From JBBQWR01 sp038210495 (lineage in GTDB: Bacteria > Planctomycetota > Planctomycetia > Pirellulales > DATAWG01), in the NCBI GenBank assembly GCA_038210495.1, contig JBBQWR010000009.1, positions 1 to 64,000 on the forward strand: DNA of 64,000 nt. Reading direction: 5' to 3'. The position numbers were made by a program, and so were the translations under genes. The notes below the pieces were generated by a model. That model was given only the letters and a program-made list of their open reading frames with translations. It was not told the DNA's origin and ran no database searches. Positions 26,699 to 36,078 of the stretch are shown one piece after another. Position 1 is the stretch's first letter, and each line of letters begins with the position of its first letter.

Positions 26699-28147
26699 AT
26701 GTCGAGCGTGTTTACCGACGGCGCCAAGACTCGAGCCCGGACCAAAATCGTCGCCACCGTTGGGCCCGCTTGCCGGTCGGAGGATAAATTGGCCGATTTG
26801 GTCGACGCCGGTGTCGATGTCTTTCGCCTCAACATGGCCCACAGCAGCACCGAGCAGCATGGCGAAGTCGTCAAGTGGGTCCGGCGAATCAGCGCCAAGC
26901 TCAACCGACCGATTGGATTGCTGGCCGATCTTGCCGGGCCGAAAATTCGCGTCGGCGAAATTCCTGGCGGCCAGATGGAGTGTCAGCAAGGCGCCTCGAT
27001 CCACATCATCCGCGGCGAGACGATCAAGGGGCCGGATCAACTCGTGAGCACCTACGCCCCGCTGATCGACGAACTGTCGATCGGCGACCGCGTGATGCTC
27101 GCCGACGGCACGATCGGTTTGACGGTCAAGGAAAAAGGGCCCGACTTCGTTCACTGCGTGGTCACCCAATCGGGCCTGCTCCGCAGTCGCCAGGGCCTCA
27201 ATCTGCCCGGCGTCAAGCTCAGCGTTCCGTCGATGAGTCCGACCGATTGGGAACACGCCGAATGGGCCGCCAAAAACAAGATCGACTTCGTCGGCCTGAG
27301 CTTCGTGCGCTCGGCAGTCGAGGTTCGGCTGCTCAAAGAGCTACTTCGCACTCACGGCTCGAAGGCCCAGGTCGTCGCCAAGGTCGAAAAGCAGGAAGCC
27401 CTCGATCAACTCGAGCAGATCGTCGAAACGGCCGATGTCGTGATGGTCGCCCGCGGCGATCTGGGGGTCGAGATCGACGTGGCCCGAATGCCCGTTGTGC
27501 AGAAGCAGATCGTCGCCACATGCCAGGCCTACCAGCGGCCGGTGATCGTGGCTACGCAGATGCTCGACAGCATGCAGCACTCGCGGCAGCCGACCCGCGC
27601 CGAGGCGACCGACGTGGGCAACGCGATCCTCGACGGCTGCGATGCCTGTATGCTCTCGGGCGAAACGGCCATCGGCGAATTTCCACGGGCGGCCGTCGAG
27701 ATGATGAACCGCATCGCGCTTTCGACCGAGACATTGTTCCGCGATCGCCCGGCCCCGCCGAAACCCAAGGTTTCCGCGCAGGGACTCAAGCCGATCACTC
27801 GGGCCGTCGTCTATGGGGCCAGTCGAATTGCGTCGGAAGTCGGCGCGCGGCTGATCGCGGTGGCAACCAAGAGCGGCGCCAGCGCGCTGGCCCTGTCGAA
27901 GATGCGGAGTCTCGTGCCGACGATCGGCGTCACCGATTTGGAAGAAACGCTACGGCAGATGTGCCTCTATTGGGGCGTCACGCCGCTCTCGGGTCAGCCG
28001 TCGGACGACGCGACCGCCATGCTGCAAAACGTGACCCGCTGGGGCAAGCAAACCGGCCAACTCGCCGACAACGATTTAATTCTAATGGTCACCGTCACGG
28101 CCGCCGGCGCGGGGCACAACATGGTCGTCGTGCATGAGGTGAAGTGA
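26699..28147 (+). CDS. pyk: pyruvate kinase
   Basis: The product is 482 aa. It converts PEP and ADP to pyruvate and ATP. Motifs: the N-terminal TKIVATVGPA, FRLNMAHSS, the barrel segment LADLAGPKIRVGEI, DFVGLSFVRS, the catalytic Lys in VVAKVEKQEAL, and the signature VMVARGDLGVEI followed by VIVATQMLDSM. The C-terminal regulatory domain is complete. AGAGGAG lies 8 nt before the ATG at 26699; the frame extends upstream but has no coding character. A strong hairpin terminator follows at 28429. Confidence 0.96.
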   Translation: MSSVFTDGAKTRARTKIVATVGPACRSEDKLADLVDAGVDVFRLNMAHSSTEQHGEVVKWVRRISAKLNRPIGLLADLAGPKIRVGEIPGGQMECQQGASIHIIRGETIKGPDQLVSTYAPLIDELSIGDRVMLADGTIGLTVKEKGPDFVHCVVTQSGLLRSRQGLNLPGVKLSVPSMSPTDWEHAEWAAKNKIDFVGLSFVRSAVEVRLLKELLRTHGSKAQVVAKVEKQEALDQLEQIVETADVVMVARGDLGVEIDVARMPVVQKQIVATCQAYQRPVIVATQMLDSMQHSRQPTRAEATDVGNAILDGCDACMLSGETAIGEFPRAAVEMMNRIALSTETLFRDRPAPPKPKVSAQGLKPITRAVVYGASRIASEVGARLIAVATKSGASALALSKMRSLVPTIGVTDLEETLRQMCLYWGVTPLSGQPSDDATAMLQNVTRWGKQTGQLADNDLILMVTVTAAGAGHNMVVVHEVK

Positions 28148-28211
28148 GCCGGAGTTAGCCAGATGCGCCCACATTCCCTGCGAGTTCTTTGAATCGCGAT
28201 CTGCACGGCTG

Positions 28212-28307
28212 TGTGGCCGAGGTCGGACCGAAGGTAAGCCCGGTCGGCTGCTCTCGTAGACGCGCCCCCTCTCCGGGGCTTCGGCGAGTACGCCTCCAGC
28301 CCCGGCG
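28212..28307. repeat. ~100-bp GGTGGCCGG...GCCTCCAGCCCCGG element
   Basis: This copy contains CCGAAGGTAAGCCC, GCTGCTCTCG, CTCCGGGGCTTCGGCGAG and GCCTCCAGCCCCGG in the same order as the copy at 40409-40510. It lies in the 351-nt gap between convergent pyk and the MORN protein gene. Confidence 0.75.
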
Positions 28308-28387
28308 CCGCGCCGATCTTCGCATCATCGCGGTAAATCGGCCCTCGTCCCCACTCCCTAAAGTCCAAATCCCAATTCCGCGAGCAG

Positions 28388-28417
28388 TACTCCGCAGCAG
28401 GATGCCACGGCTATATA
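28388..28417. repeat. GCAGCAGGATGCC repeat (ATAGCCGCGG family)
   Basis: TACTCCGCAGCAGGATGCC followed by ACGGCTATATA, a variant copy of the family seen at 44372 and 52767. Confidence 0.8.
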
Positions 28418-28428
28418 CCCCCCAACGA

Positions 28429-28467
28429 AAAAACCTGGCAGAGGGCGATCGCCTCTGCCAGGTTTTT
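28429..28467. terminator. bidirectional intrinsic terminator
   Basis: A 16-bp perfect stem (AAAAACCTGGCAGAGG with its complement at 28452-28467) encloses a 7-nt loop. The A-tract on one side and T-tract on the other serve both strands. It lies between convergent pyk and the MORN protein gene and can end both transcripts. Confidence 0.9.
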
Positions 28468-28498
28468 ACCTGTTTGACAAATCGGTCATCCACTCGCC

Positions 28499-29740
28499 CT
28501 AGCGATTTCGATTGCTTAACCGCGATCCCATGTGTTCCGGCGCCAGCTGCGGCGTTTGAACCTGAATCGGCTGGCGATAGTTGACTTGCCCTTCGATCAA
28601 CTTGCCGTCCTGGTCCCAGTGAACGAACTTGCCGACGAGTTGGTCGTTCTGATACTCGCCGAGCGATTCCTTCTGACCGTTGGGATGCCAAGTGGTCCAC
28701 GAGCCGATCTTCTTGCCGTTCTCGTAATCGCCTTCGGCTTGCGGCTGGCCGTTCTCGTACCACCACTGGAACTTACCGATCCGCGTTTCGTGGTCGTACT
28801 GGGCCTGTGTTTCCTTCGTCCCATTGCGGTGCCAAGTAATCCAAGTGCCGTGCTTTTGATCCGGGCCGGGGGCCGTCGCGGCCGCGGTCGTCACTGTCGA
28901 ACGCCACCAATCGTAGGTCGGCTCCGGCATGCTCTCGGCATGCAGATGGTAGCCTTCGTACTGCTTCTGACCGAGCGTGTACCAGCCGACGACCTTCACC
29001 AGGTGCTTGCCGTCGATGTACGAGGCGCGAGACCCCTCCTTCTCGTCGCGATCGAATTCGACGACGTCGCCGTTCAAGGCGCCCGAGCGATAGGTGGCCT
29101 CGAGTCGCTTCTTGCCGTTGGAGTGCCACCAGGTCCAAATGCCCGAGCGGGAGTTCTTGTCGAAGCTCCACTCGACAATCTTCTGACCGGCCGAGTCTTT
29201 GATCGTCCACACGCCGTGCAGTTGACCGTCGAGGAATGTCGCCTCGGATGTGAACGGGCCGGTGTATTCGTTGTTAGGGCTTGGGGAGAATAAGTGGCCC
29301 TCGTCCTTAGCCAGCCGACGGGTCCATTTGCCCTGCTGCCGACCGTTGACGAAATCGCCCTCGCGGACGATCTGTCCGTCGGTGTCGTACATCTTGTACG
29401 AACCTTGGTTGATGTAGTTGCCCTTCGCGTCCAGACCCATCTCACGTTCGACGTGGATCTTGCCGTCGGGATAACGATCGACGACCTTCTCCACCTTGCC
29501 GACGTTGATCACTCCGTCGGCGACGGTCGGGACCCTGTCGGATTTGTCGAGCGCCAGGGGCTTGCCGTCAGCTCGATGCGCGATGGACACCGATGGGCCG
29601 GTTGTCGTCTTGGGCACGGCCGCGACGTCCACGGGCGCGAGCGTGCTCTCTTCGTCAGAGTTCGTGGGTTCGTCCGCTTTGGCCGATGCTCCGGCCAGCA
29701 GGATCGAGAAAATACCGAGGACCAGCTTCCATGCACTCAT
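28499..29740 (-). CDS. secreted MORN-variant (MORN_2/YwqK-like) repeat protein
   Basis: The product is 413 aa with a signal peptide (LVLGIFSILLAGASAKAD). From about residue 95 on there are repeated MORN_2 units, each around an aromatic W/G core: RQQGKWTRRL, LHGVWTIKD, RSGIWTWWHSNGKK, KHGTWITWHRNGTKE, IGKFQWWYENGQPQ, IGSWTTWHPNGQKE and VGKFVHWDQDGK. Annotation pipelines often call such proteins 'YwqK family antitoxin', a name not supported here. An extracytoplasmic scaffold is more likely. AGGAG lies 8 nt upstream of the ATG. The 3' end faces the pyk terminator. Confidence 0.85.
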   Translation of the reverse strand: MSAWKLVLGIFSILLAGASAKADEPTNSDEESTLAPVDVAAVPKTTTGPSVSIAHRADGKPLALDKSDRVPTVADGVINVGKVEKVVDRYPDGKIHVEREMGLDAKGNYINQGSYKMYDTDGQIVREGDFVNGRQQGKWTRRLAKDEGHLFSPSPNNEYTGPFTSEATFLDGQLHGVWTIKDSAGQKIVEWSFDKNSRSGIWTWWHSNGKKRLEATYRSGALNGDVVEFDRDEKEGSRASYIDGKHLVKVVGWYTLGQKQYEGYHLHAESMPEPTYDWWRSTVTTAAATAPGPDQKHGTWITWHRNGTKETQAQYDHETRIGKFQWWYENGQPQAEGDYENGKKIGSWTTWHPNGQKESLGEYQNDQLVGKFVHWDQDGKLIEGQVNYRQPIQVQTPQLAPEHMGSRLSNRNR

Positions 29741-30112
29741 CGGTCAACTCCTAGGGTAAAAGTTCGAGCGGAATCCTCTGATGGATTTCGCCGTGAGTCC
29801 AAACTCGGCGGCCTCATGCCCACCGACAATCGACAATTTTTTTGTGTAACGTCAGGTTGCTCCGGCAGTCTCGGCTAACGGCGACCAACCCTCGTTCGCT
29901 CGGCGATCGAAGGCCAGCCCCCAGACCGGCGCCGCCGCGAATGCCGGGACTTTTACCCGAGTGTTAAATTCTTCACAAGAGGGGTTTTGCGGATGTTATC
30001 CGGAATTTTGCCGAAGCCGGACACACTGCCGCGGCATCCTGCCGCGCCGTAAAATGGCTTTTTGCCGGTATCAACGATTCGGACACATTGCAAATCTCGG
30101 AGCTAATAACCG
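29741..30112. other. intergenic region between divergent genes
   Basis: These 372 bases hold one dispersed repeat copy (30023-30051) and no recognisable gene. The thioredoxin gene's GGAG ribosome binding site is at its right end. Confidence 0.5.
30023..30051. repeat. GCCGCGGCATCCTGC repeat copy
   Basis: ACACTGCCGCGGCATCCTGC followed by CGCGCCGTA, a member of the ATAGCCGCGG family in the orientation seen at 21501. Confidence 0.8.
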
Positions 30113-30430
30113 ATGCTGCTCGCCAAATTCAATTGGAAGCGCGAAGTGCTTGAATCCTCCGGCCCGGTGCTCGTCGACTTTTGGGCGTCCTGGTGTCCGC
30201 CCTGCCGGGCCATGTCGCCGACGATCGAGTCACTCGCCAAAGACTTCAAGGTCTGCAAGGTCAACGTCGACACCAACCAGCCACTCGCCGCGCGGTACGA
30301 CATTGCGTCGATCCCCGTGCTGCTGATCTTCAAAGACGGCAAGATCGCGGCCAAGCACGTCGGCGTCACGCCAGAAAACGTGCTGCGGGCCGAATTAGAA
30401 AAGTTGCGATCGACGCAACCAGCCGGGTAA
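30113..30430 (+). CDS. thioredoxin-family protein with a WCPPC active site
   Basis: The product is 105 aa, a single thioredoxin fold with no signal peptide. VLVDFWASWCPPCRAM carries the redox pair, and the cis-Pro is in ASIPVLLIFKDGK. The active site is CPPC rather than the CGPC of classical TrxA. GGAG lies 10 nt before the ATG. It is likely a cytoplasmic disulfide reductase. It is divergent from the MORN protein gene. Confidence 0.92.
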   Translation: MLLAKFNWKREVLESSGPVLVDFWASWCPPCRAMSPTIESLAKDFKVCKVNVDTNQPLAARYDIASIPVLLIFKDGKIAAKHVGVTPENVLRAELEKLRSTQPAG

Positions 30431-30514
30431 ACAATCCGAGCGATCTCTACGCCGCCGCATTCATGCGGCATGGCGCCCGCCACTCGCCACTTGTCACTCG
30501 TCACGCTTTTTGCT

Positions 30515-31984
30515 TCACGCAAACAGTGCCGGCACCGGCTGCCCCTGCACCATCTCTCGCGGCTGATTGAGATGGTTATAGACGATCGTCCCCGGGCTGA
30601 TTCCCACCGCATGATAGATCGTCGCCAAGAGTTCGGTCGGATGGACCGGATTCTCAAGCGGGGCGCTCGCCGTCTTGTCGCTCTTGCCGTAGACGAAGCC
30701 GCGTTTGACCCCGGTGCCGGCCAAGCAGGCCGTGTAGCAATACGGCCAATGGTCGCGGCCGTCCGGGCTGTTGCCGTTGCCGGACGTGCTGACGCCCCGC
30801 TGCGGCGAGCGGCCAAATTCGCCGACCGCCACGACCAGCGTCTCCGCGAGCAGACCCTTCTCATCCAGGTCGGAAATCAGCGCCGCCAGCGCCGAGTCGA
30901 GCATCGGCGCCGCTTGCGTCTTGATTCGCTTCGTTAGATCGACGTGCATGTCCCAGGAGTGATTGTCCGAATTGGCGACCTTGGGCCAGATCACTTCGAC
31001 CACTCGCGTGCCCGCTTCGACCAGTCGCCGCGCGAGCAGGCAGCTTTGGCCAAATGTGTTGCGGCCATAGCGATCGCGCATCGCGTCGGTTTCTTTTTTC
31101 AGATCGAATGCATCGCGAGCCCGGCCCGACAGAATCAGCCCTAGCGCCTTGTCGTAATACGAATCGAGACTGTATTTCGCGGTCGCTTTTTCGATGTCGG
31201 GCATTCCTTGATCGATCAGCTCCCGCAGCTTCGCCCGGCGTTCCAGACGCGCCGCCGACACTTCCGGCCGCCGCTCGAGATCCTCGACTTTGATCCGATC
31301 CATCTTGTTCATGTCCATGTCGTCGCCGGACGGATACAGATAATACGGATCGTAGGCCCGGCCCAAGAAACCGGCGGTGCCCGACTTGCCCACGACGCCG
31401 CTCTCTTGCAGCGGCCGGGGCATCATCACGAACGGCAGCATCGGCACGGTGACCGGCTTGAGCCGGATAATGTTCGAGCCAAAATTCGGATAATCCTTGG
31501 GGCTCGGCGGCTCGAGCTGGCCCGAGGGGCTGACCTTGTCGGCCGTGTAGCCCGTGTGCATCTGATAGATGGCGGCCGTGTGGTTGAACAGGCCGGCGGG
31601 CGTGTAGCTCATCGAACGGATGAGGCTCACCTTGTCGGTGATTTCGGCGAACTTGGGCATCAACTCGGTGACCTGAATGCCGGGCGCCTTGGTGTTGATC
31701 GCCTTGAACGCGCTGCGAACATTGTCCGGCACGTTTTCCTTCGGATCCCACAGGTCGAGATGACTGGGACCTCCTTGGAGATAAAGCAAAATGACGCTCT
31801 TCGCCTTACCCCAGCCGGGCCCGCCGCCAACCGGCGCCTCCGCCGAAAGGGCCTGCTGCTTGAGCATGCCCCCCAGCGTCAGCCCAAGCACGGCCGAGCC
31901 ACCGACGCGCAACAAATCGCGGCGCGTGATCCCCAATTGCGGGTCGCATAGATCCTTACCAGCCTGACCGGGAACGACGAGCAT
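30515..31984 (-). CDS. DUF1501 protein, Tat-exported
   Basis: The product is 489 aa. The N-terminus has a twin-arginine signal (TRRDLLRVGGSAVLGLTLGG). The body has the DUF1501 pattern, related to alkaline-phosphatase-fold sulfatases: VILLYLQGGPSHLDLWDPK, LPKF-type LMPKFAEITDKVSLIRSM, NHTAAIYQMHTG, and a C-terminal VAVGEFGRSPQ segment. DUF1501 genes are abundant in planctomycetes and usually sit with DUF1549/DUF1553 cytochrome-like genes. No such partner is adjacent here. The substrate is unknown; polysaccharide or sulfated substrates are often assumed. Confidence 0.9.
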   Translation of the reverse strand: MLVVPGQAGKDLCDPQLGITRRDLLRVGGSAVLGLTLGGMLKQQALSAEAPVGGGPGWGKAKSVILLYLQGGPSHLDLWDPKENVPDNVRSAFKAINTKAPGIQVTELMPKFAEITDKVSLIRSMSYTPAGLFNHTAAIYQMHTGYTADKVSPSGQLEPPSPKDYPNFGSNIIRLKPVTVPMLPFVMMPRPLQESGVVGKSGTAGFLGRAYDPYYLYPSGDDMDMNKMDRIKVEDLERRPEVSAARLERRAKLRELIDQGMPDIEKATAKYSLDSYYDKALGLILSGRARDAFDLKKETDAMRDRYGRNTFGQSCLLARRLVEAGTRVVEVIWPKVANSDNHSWDMHVDLTKRIKTQAAPMLDSALAALISDLDEKGLLAETLVVAVGEFGRSPQRGVSTSGNGNSPDGRDHWPYCYTACLAGTGVKRGFVYGKSDKTASAPLENPVHPTELLATIYHAVGISPGTIVYNHLNQPREMVQGQPVPALFA

Positions 31985-32170
31985 GGGACGCCTGTGAGTG
32001 GGAAGATGAGGCCGTTATTCGGGGAGCGACGATCGCAATGCGGCGGGGTGGGCGACACGGTTGAATATAGCGATTCGTCGAGAAGGATGTCAAATTTTCG
32101 TGGCGGTTTCCAATTCTGGCGGAGTGTTGACGCCAAGATCGGCATCAATCCGATCCCTTGAAATCGTCAA

Positions 32171-32190
32171 ATTCAAACTGGCCCACTACC
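32171..32190 (+). repeat. direct repeat, left copy
   Basis: ATTCAAACTGGCCCACTACC matches the copy at 32513-32532 in 18 of 20 positions. The two copies bracket the small gene at 32210-32500. Confidence 0.7.
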
Positions 32191-32209
32191 GATCCAAGAG
32201 GCAGCGATT

Positions 32210-32500
32210 ATGGCGACCAGGCCACGACTTGCCCAATGGCTATCACGGAAACGAGGCGATGGCATCGAAAACGCACGCCGTCCAGGCCGCTGGCTGTCGC
32301 TACTTGCCTTTGCGTTATGTTTTCTGATCGGCTGCGTCGGCGTTCTCGTCAACGTGAAGTGTGTTCTGATCGCAATTCCCGAGATTGCTGTGGGTTGGCC
32401 GATTGCGGAGCGAAATGCACTAATTGCGCGTTTGCGAACGTGGCCGATACTCAGTCAATACATTGATTGGGACCGAGTGGAACGCGATTCTGTCGAGTAA
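32210..32500 (+). CDS. small membrane protein, unknown
   Basis: The product is 96 aa. It has a basic N-terminus, then one TM helix (LLAFALCFLIGCVGVLVNV) and a short charged tail ending DWDRVERDSVE. No family is recognised. GAGG lies 8 nt before the ATG. It sits between two 20-nt direct repeats, as if inserted as a small cassette. It may be a real small gene or a fragment. Confidence 0.4.
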   Translation: MATRPRLAQWLSRKRGDGIENARRPGRWLSLLAFALCFLIGCVGVLVNVKCVLIAIPEIAVGWPIAERNALIARLRTWPILSQYIDWDRVERDSVE

Positions 32501-32966
32501 ATCTGACTGCGAATTCAAACTGGCCCCATACCAGATCGATCGACTCCCTGACCACTGGACAAGGAATTCCCTGTGACGCCGCCATGGACCAGCTAGCCGC
32601 CAACCTTCGATAGATTCGACTGCTAGCGGATGACTGTGGCGGTTGGAGTTGTCCCAAAAAACTTCTCGCGGCCTCGCGGTCGGCTATAATTCACCGATCG
32701 AATTCTCGATGCATGCGCGGTTCGCGCGTTCGCTCGCTTGAGAGGAGGCCTAACGCGAATGCGTCCGCCTATCTACAGAGTCGCAGGGCTGGGCAAATCT
32801 GCGGCTGGACGGCAAGGCTAGATTGGCGACGATCAACGGCAACGGAAATTTTGGCTGCTCTGATTTGAATCTTTGTGATTTGCCCTATCGCCTCGGCCGA
32901 CGCGGTTGACACGCCGCGCCTAATCGCGTGGCGTTTCGATGCGCTGCGCCCATGGAGGAGCCTCGT
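32501..32966. other. intergenic region with right copy of a direct repeat
   Basis: These 466 bases hold the right copy of the direct repeat (32513-32532). Nothing else is recognisable in the upstream region of the LEPR protein gene except its GGAGGAG ribosome binding site at the right end. Confidence 0.5.
32513..32532 (+). repeat. direct repeat, right copy
   Basis: ATTCAAACTGGCCCCATACC, two mismatches from the copy at 32171-32190. Confidence 0.7.
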
Positions 32967-35747
32967 ATGCTCTTGCGACTTGTCCGCAACATGTTTTCCG
33001 CTCAGCCGGCCGCTCGCAGTCGTCGACGAACCTCGCGAAGAATTTTGCAGCGTCAGGTCGAGCAATTGGAGCCGCGGCTCTTGCTCGCGTTGCAGAGCTG
33101 GCAAATTTTTCCGGCCAACAATCCTTGGAACCAGAATATCAGCGCCGCGCCGCTGGCCTCGAACTCGGCGGCGATCATTGCCAATATCGGCGCCGGCACG
33201 AGTGTCCATCCCGACTGGGGCGCGGATAATCCGGCCAATGGCGCTAGTCCGCTGTATGGCATTCCGGTGAACATCGTCCACGGCGCCAGCACGACGAAGG
33301 TCAATGTCTCGATCGACAATTATCCAACCGAGAGCGATATCCTGCCGGTCCCGATTCCCGCCGGCGCGGTGCTGGAGGGGGATTTTCAAAACGGACCGAA
33401 TCTCAACGGCGGCGGCTACGGCGAAAACGGCAACCCGAACCAGCGCGGCGATTCGCATTTGATCGTGTTCGACGAAGACAACAACGTCGCCTATGAACTG
33501 TATGGCGTGTCGCGGCCCAATGACCCGACGCTGTTTCCGAACAACAGCGATGTCGAGGTCGCGAAGAACGACATGCTTTGGCACGCGGCCCAGGAATCGG
33601 TCTGGGATTTCAAGACCAACACATTCCGCACGCTCGGCGCCACTTCGGCCGATGCGGCGGGCCTGTCGATTCTGGCCGGGCTGGCGCGACCCGACGAAGG
33701 GCTGACGGTCGCTCAAGGGGGCCAAGGCGTCATCAACCACGCCCTGCGCGTCACGCTCCCCTCGAGCGTGATCGACGGCCAATATATCTATCCCGCGTCG
33801 CACCGGGTCAACGACTCGGCGGGCGCGAGCAAGCTGCCGTTGGGCGCCCGGATGCGGTTGGCCAACACGACGGCCGTCAATGCGAAGATCAACGCCATGC
33901 CGCCCGAGTCGCAGATCGTCGCCAGGGCGATGCAGCAATATGGCCTGATCGTCGCCGATATCGGCAGCGCGATGTTCGTCACCGGCGAGTCGGCGACCGT
34001 GGACAATGTCGATTCACCCACCACCAAGCTGACCTGGAACATCGAAAACGACATCCTCGCCAGCAACGGACTCAAGGCGCTCAAGGCATCCGACTTCGAA
34101 GTCGTCGATCTGACGCCGCAGGTGACGAGCCTGAGCGCCACCGGCGGTTCGACGGGCAGCCAAATCACCGTCATCGGAAAGAACTTTTCCGGTGCGGCCG
34201 GCAACCTTTCAGTCTACTTCGGCGCCGTGGCGGCCGCCCCCAACACAATCACGCTCGTGAGCGATTCTCAAATCAGCGTCAGGGTTCCCGCCGGCGCCGG
34301 CAGCGTTCACATTACGGTTCAATCCGGCGTGCAAAAGACCGACACGATCAGCGGCGTCTCCAATGCCAACGTCACCAAGCCGATTTGGGGTTATGGCAAG
34401 TCCACCGCGACTGCGGCCGATCTTTTTAACTATGTGACCCCGCCGTCGGCCAACGCCGACAGTTACTCGGTCACCGGGGGCGCTACACTATCGATAGCTG
34501 GCCCTGGCGTCTTGGCCAACGATTCCGACCCGCAAGGATTCGCTCTCACCGCGACCGTCGCGACGGGCCCCGCGCACGGCACGCTTGCGCTGAACAGCAA
34601 TGGCTCGTTCACCTACACGCCGACCAGCGGCTACCTGGGGCCGGACAGTTTCACGTACACCGCCGGCGACGGCTACGCCAGTTCCAATCCGGCGACCGGT
34701 TCAATCACCATCAGTGCCGGCACGCTGACTTGGAACAAAAACTCCAGCGGTGTCTGGACCGAATCGCAATGGTCGGGCATGGGTCCGCCCTTCCCGGATC
34801 GGACGTCGAACGCGATCTTGAGCACGGCCCAAGTCGTGACCGTCTCGGGCTCACAGGCGGCCAATTCACTAGTCGTCTCCGGCGGAGGTCAGATCGCGAT
34901 CGGCGCCGGCGCCAGTCTCGCCGTGACCGGGGCCACATCGATCGCGGCCGGCGGCACCCTCGCCGTCAGTCCCACCGGGGCCTTTTCAACCGCAGGCGCG
35001 CTGACCCTTGACACCGGCGCCAGCATCACGGGCGGCAGCGTTCACGCCGCCACCTTCGAGCTCGACAACGGCGTGGTCAGCGCCAACCTATCCGGCACAG
35101 GGGGTGTAACCAAAAGCGGCAGCGGCACGGTGACGCTCTCGGGGCACAACACATACGCCGGAAGCACGACCGTCCAATCGGGCGAGCTCATCATCGTCGG
35201 CGGCGCGCTGCCCGTTGGGACAAGTCTCATCATCGGTGGGTCGCCGGGCGTTCCAGCAATCGTGACCCTCGCGCCCTCCGACGCCAACGGCAATCCGCTC
35301 AATATGTCGACTTCCGCCGCCACCAACGCGCGAGCCGACCTTCCTGCAAGCAATCTGCCGGTTTTGAACAAAACGCCCCCTTCAATAAGCATATCGTCCA
35401 GTTCCAGCGTGCCTTTATTGGGCACAACGACGGAATTGGGTCGGCTACTCGTCGCATGGGCTAGCCACGACGACGCTCGAAAGATTTTCCCGCCGCCGCC
35501 GAACAAATTCACAACGAGCGGCAGTGAACCGTCGTGGCTCGGTCCTACCCATTCGACGACAGGCCCACCGCGAAATTTTTCGGTCGCCGATGGCCAGCGA
35601 CCTGCGTCCCATGCCAACGGCTCCGACTCTTCCAAAGTTCGTGGACACCACCGGTCGGTCATGCAACTCATTCCGGAGTCAACCAGTTGCTGTTTTGCAG
35701 TCAGCAAGTCGTTTAATAAATCCCTGACGACAATCCCACCCCGTTGA
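32967..35747 (+). CDS. LEPRLLL-type secreted surface protein with TIG, cadherin-like and PATR parts; altered C-terminus
   Basis: The product is 926 aa. The start is the ATG at 32967 with GGAGGAG six bases upstream. The basic leader followed by VEQLEPRLLLAL (32-43) is the planctomycete export leader of large surface proteins. A globular domain follows (about 44-380). A TIG/IPT-like segment comes next (about 397-460, ITVIGKNFSGAAGNLSVYFG), then a cadherin/Big_9-like repeat (VLANDSDPQG ... GSFTYTPTSGYLGPDSFTY). An autotransporter-type PATR stretch follows (GGVTKSGSGTVTLSGHNTY). From about residue 780 on the composition changes completely. The end of the frame runs antisense through an integrase remnant, so the C-terminus is probably not original. 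Confidence 0.75.
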   Translation: MLLRLVRNMFSAQPAARSRRRTSRRILQRQVEQLEPRLLLALQSWQIFPANNPWNQNISAAPLASNSAAIIANIGAGTSVHPDWGADNPANGASPLYGIPVNIVHGASTTKVNVSIDNYPTESDILPVPIPAGAVLEGDFQNGPNLNGGGYGENGNPNQRGDSHLIVFDEDNNVAYELYGVSRPNDPTLFPNNSDVEVAKNDMLWHAAQESVWDFKTNTFRTLGATSADAAGLSILAGLARPDEGLTVAQGGQGVINHALRVTLPSSVIDGQYIYPASHRVNDSAGASKLPLGARMRLANTTAVNAKINAMPPESQIVARAMQQYGLIVADIGSAMFVTGESATVDNVDSPTTKLTWNIENDILASNGLKALKASDFEVVDLTPQVTSLSATGGSTGSQITVIGKNFSGAAGNLSVYFGAVAAAPNTITLVSDSQISVRVPAGAGSVHITVQSGVQKTDTISGVSNANVTKPIWGYGKSTATAADLFNYVTPPSANADSYSVTGGATLSIAGPGVLANDSDPQGFALTATVATGPAHGTLALNSNGSFTYTPTSGYLGPDSFTYTAGDGYASSNPATGSITISAGTLTWNKNSSGVWTESQWSGMGPPFPDRTSNAILSTAQVVTVSGSQAANSLVVSGGGQIAIGAGASLAVTGATSIAAGGTLAVSPTGAFSTAGALTLDTGASITGGSVHAATFELDNGVVSANLSGTGGVTKSGSGTVTLSGHNTYAGSTTVQSGELIIVGGALPVGTSLIIGGSPGVPAIVTLAPSDANGNPLNMSTSAATNARADLPASNLPVLNKTPPSISISSSSSVPLLGTTTELGRLLVAWASHDDARKIFPPPPNKFTTSGSEPSWLGPTHSTTGPPRNFSVADGQRPASHANGSDSSKVRGHHRSVMQLIPESTSCCFAVSKSFNKSLTTIPPR

Positions 35748-35985
35748 GTTCCGAGGAATCCGACCGGCGTGCAGGTCTTCCCGCTGCTCTTGGTGAAGCA
35801 GCAACGTGGCCCCTGGATCGTCCCAGCGGCCAAAGTAATGGAACTTGCCGCGAATCTTCTTGGTCCAACGTTTGGTCGCATGCGGAATGAGCGGAAAATC
35901 AGGATACGGCTTGTCCGGCTTGTTTCCGGAGGATTTTTCGGTACGTTGGGGCCTATGCACTCCGCGCTGAATGGAAGCTGCTGCT
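35668..35985 (-). pseudogene. N-terminal fragment of a tyrosine integrase
   Basis: The minus strand encodes KPDKPYPDFPLIPHAT, RWTKKIRGKFHYFGRWDD and LHAGRIPR, the arm-binding N-terminus of planctomycete phage-type integrases. The continuation VVRDLLNDLLTAKQQLVDSG is in another frame, so a frameshift lies near 35735-35755. After that the similarity ends; the catalytic domain is absent. Endpoints are approximate. Confidence 0.7.
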
Positions 35986-36078
35986 CACGTCGAACCACCC
36001 AAAAGAGGCATGTTGGTGTCATGTCGGGTGTCATCTGCCGAGAGACAATGTCAAAACCCGCGTGTTTTCAAGAATTTT

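Noticed and set aside
28499..29740. Naming the MORN_2 repeat protein an antitoxin
   Set aside because: The 'YwqK family antitoxin' label is an annotation habit; the protein has a signal peptide and no toxin partner is nearby.
35042..36034. A single minus-strand gene of 330 codons covering the integrase region
   Set aside because: Only a short middle stretch resembles an integrase; the rest is antisense to the LEPR protein gene, so it is not one gene.
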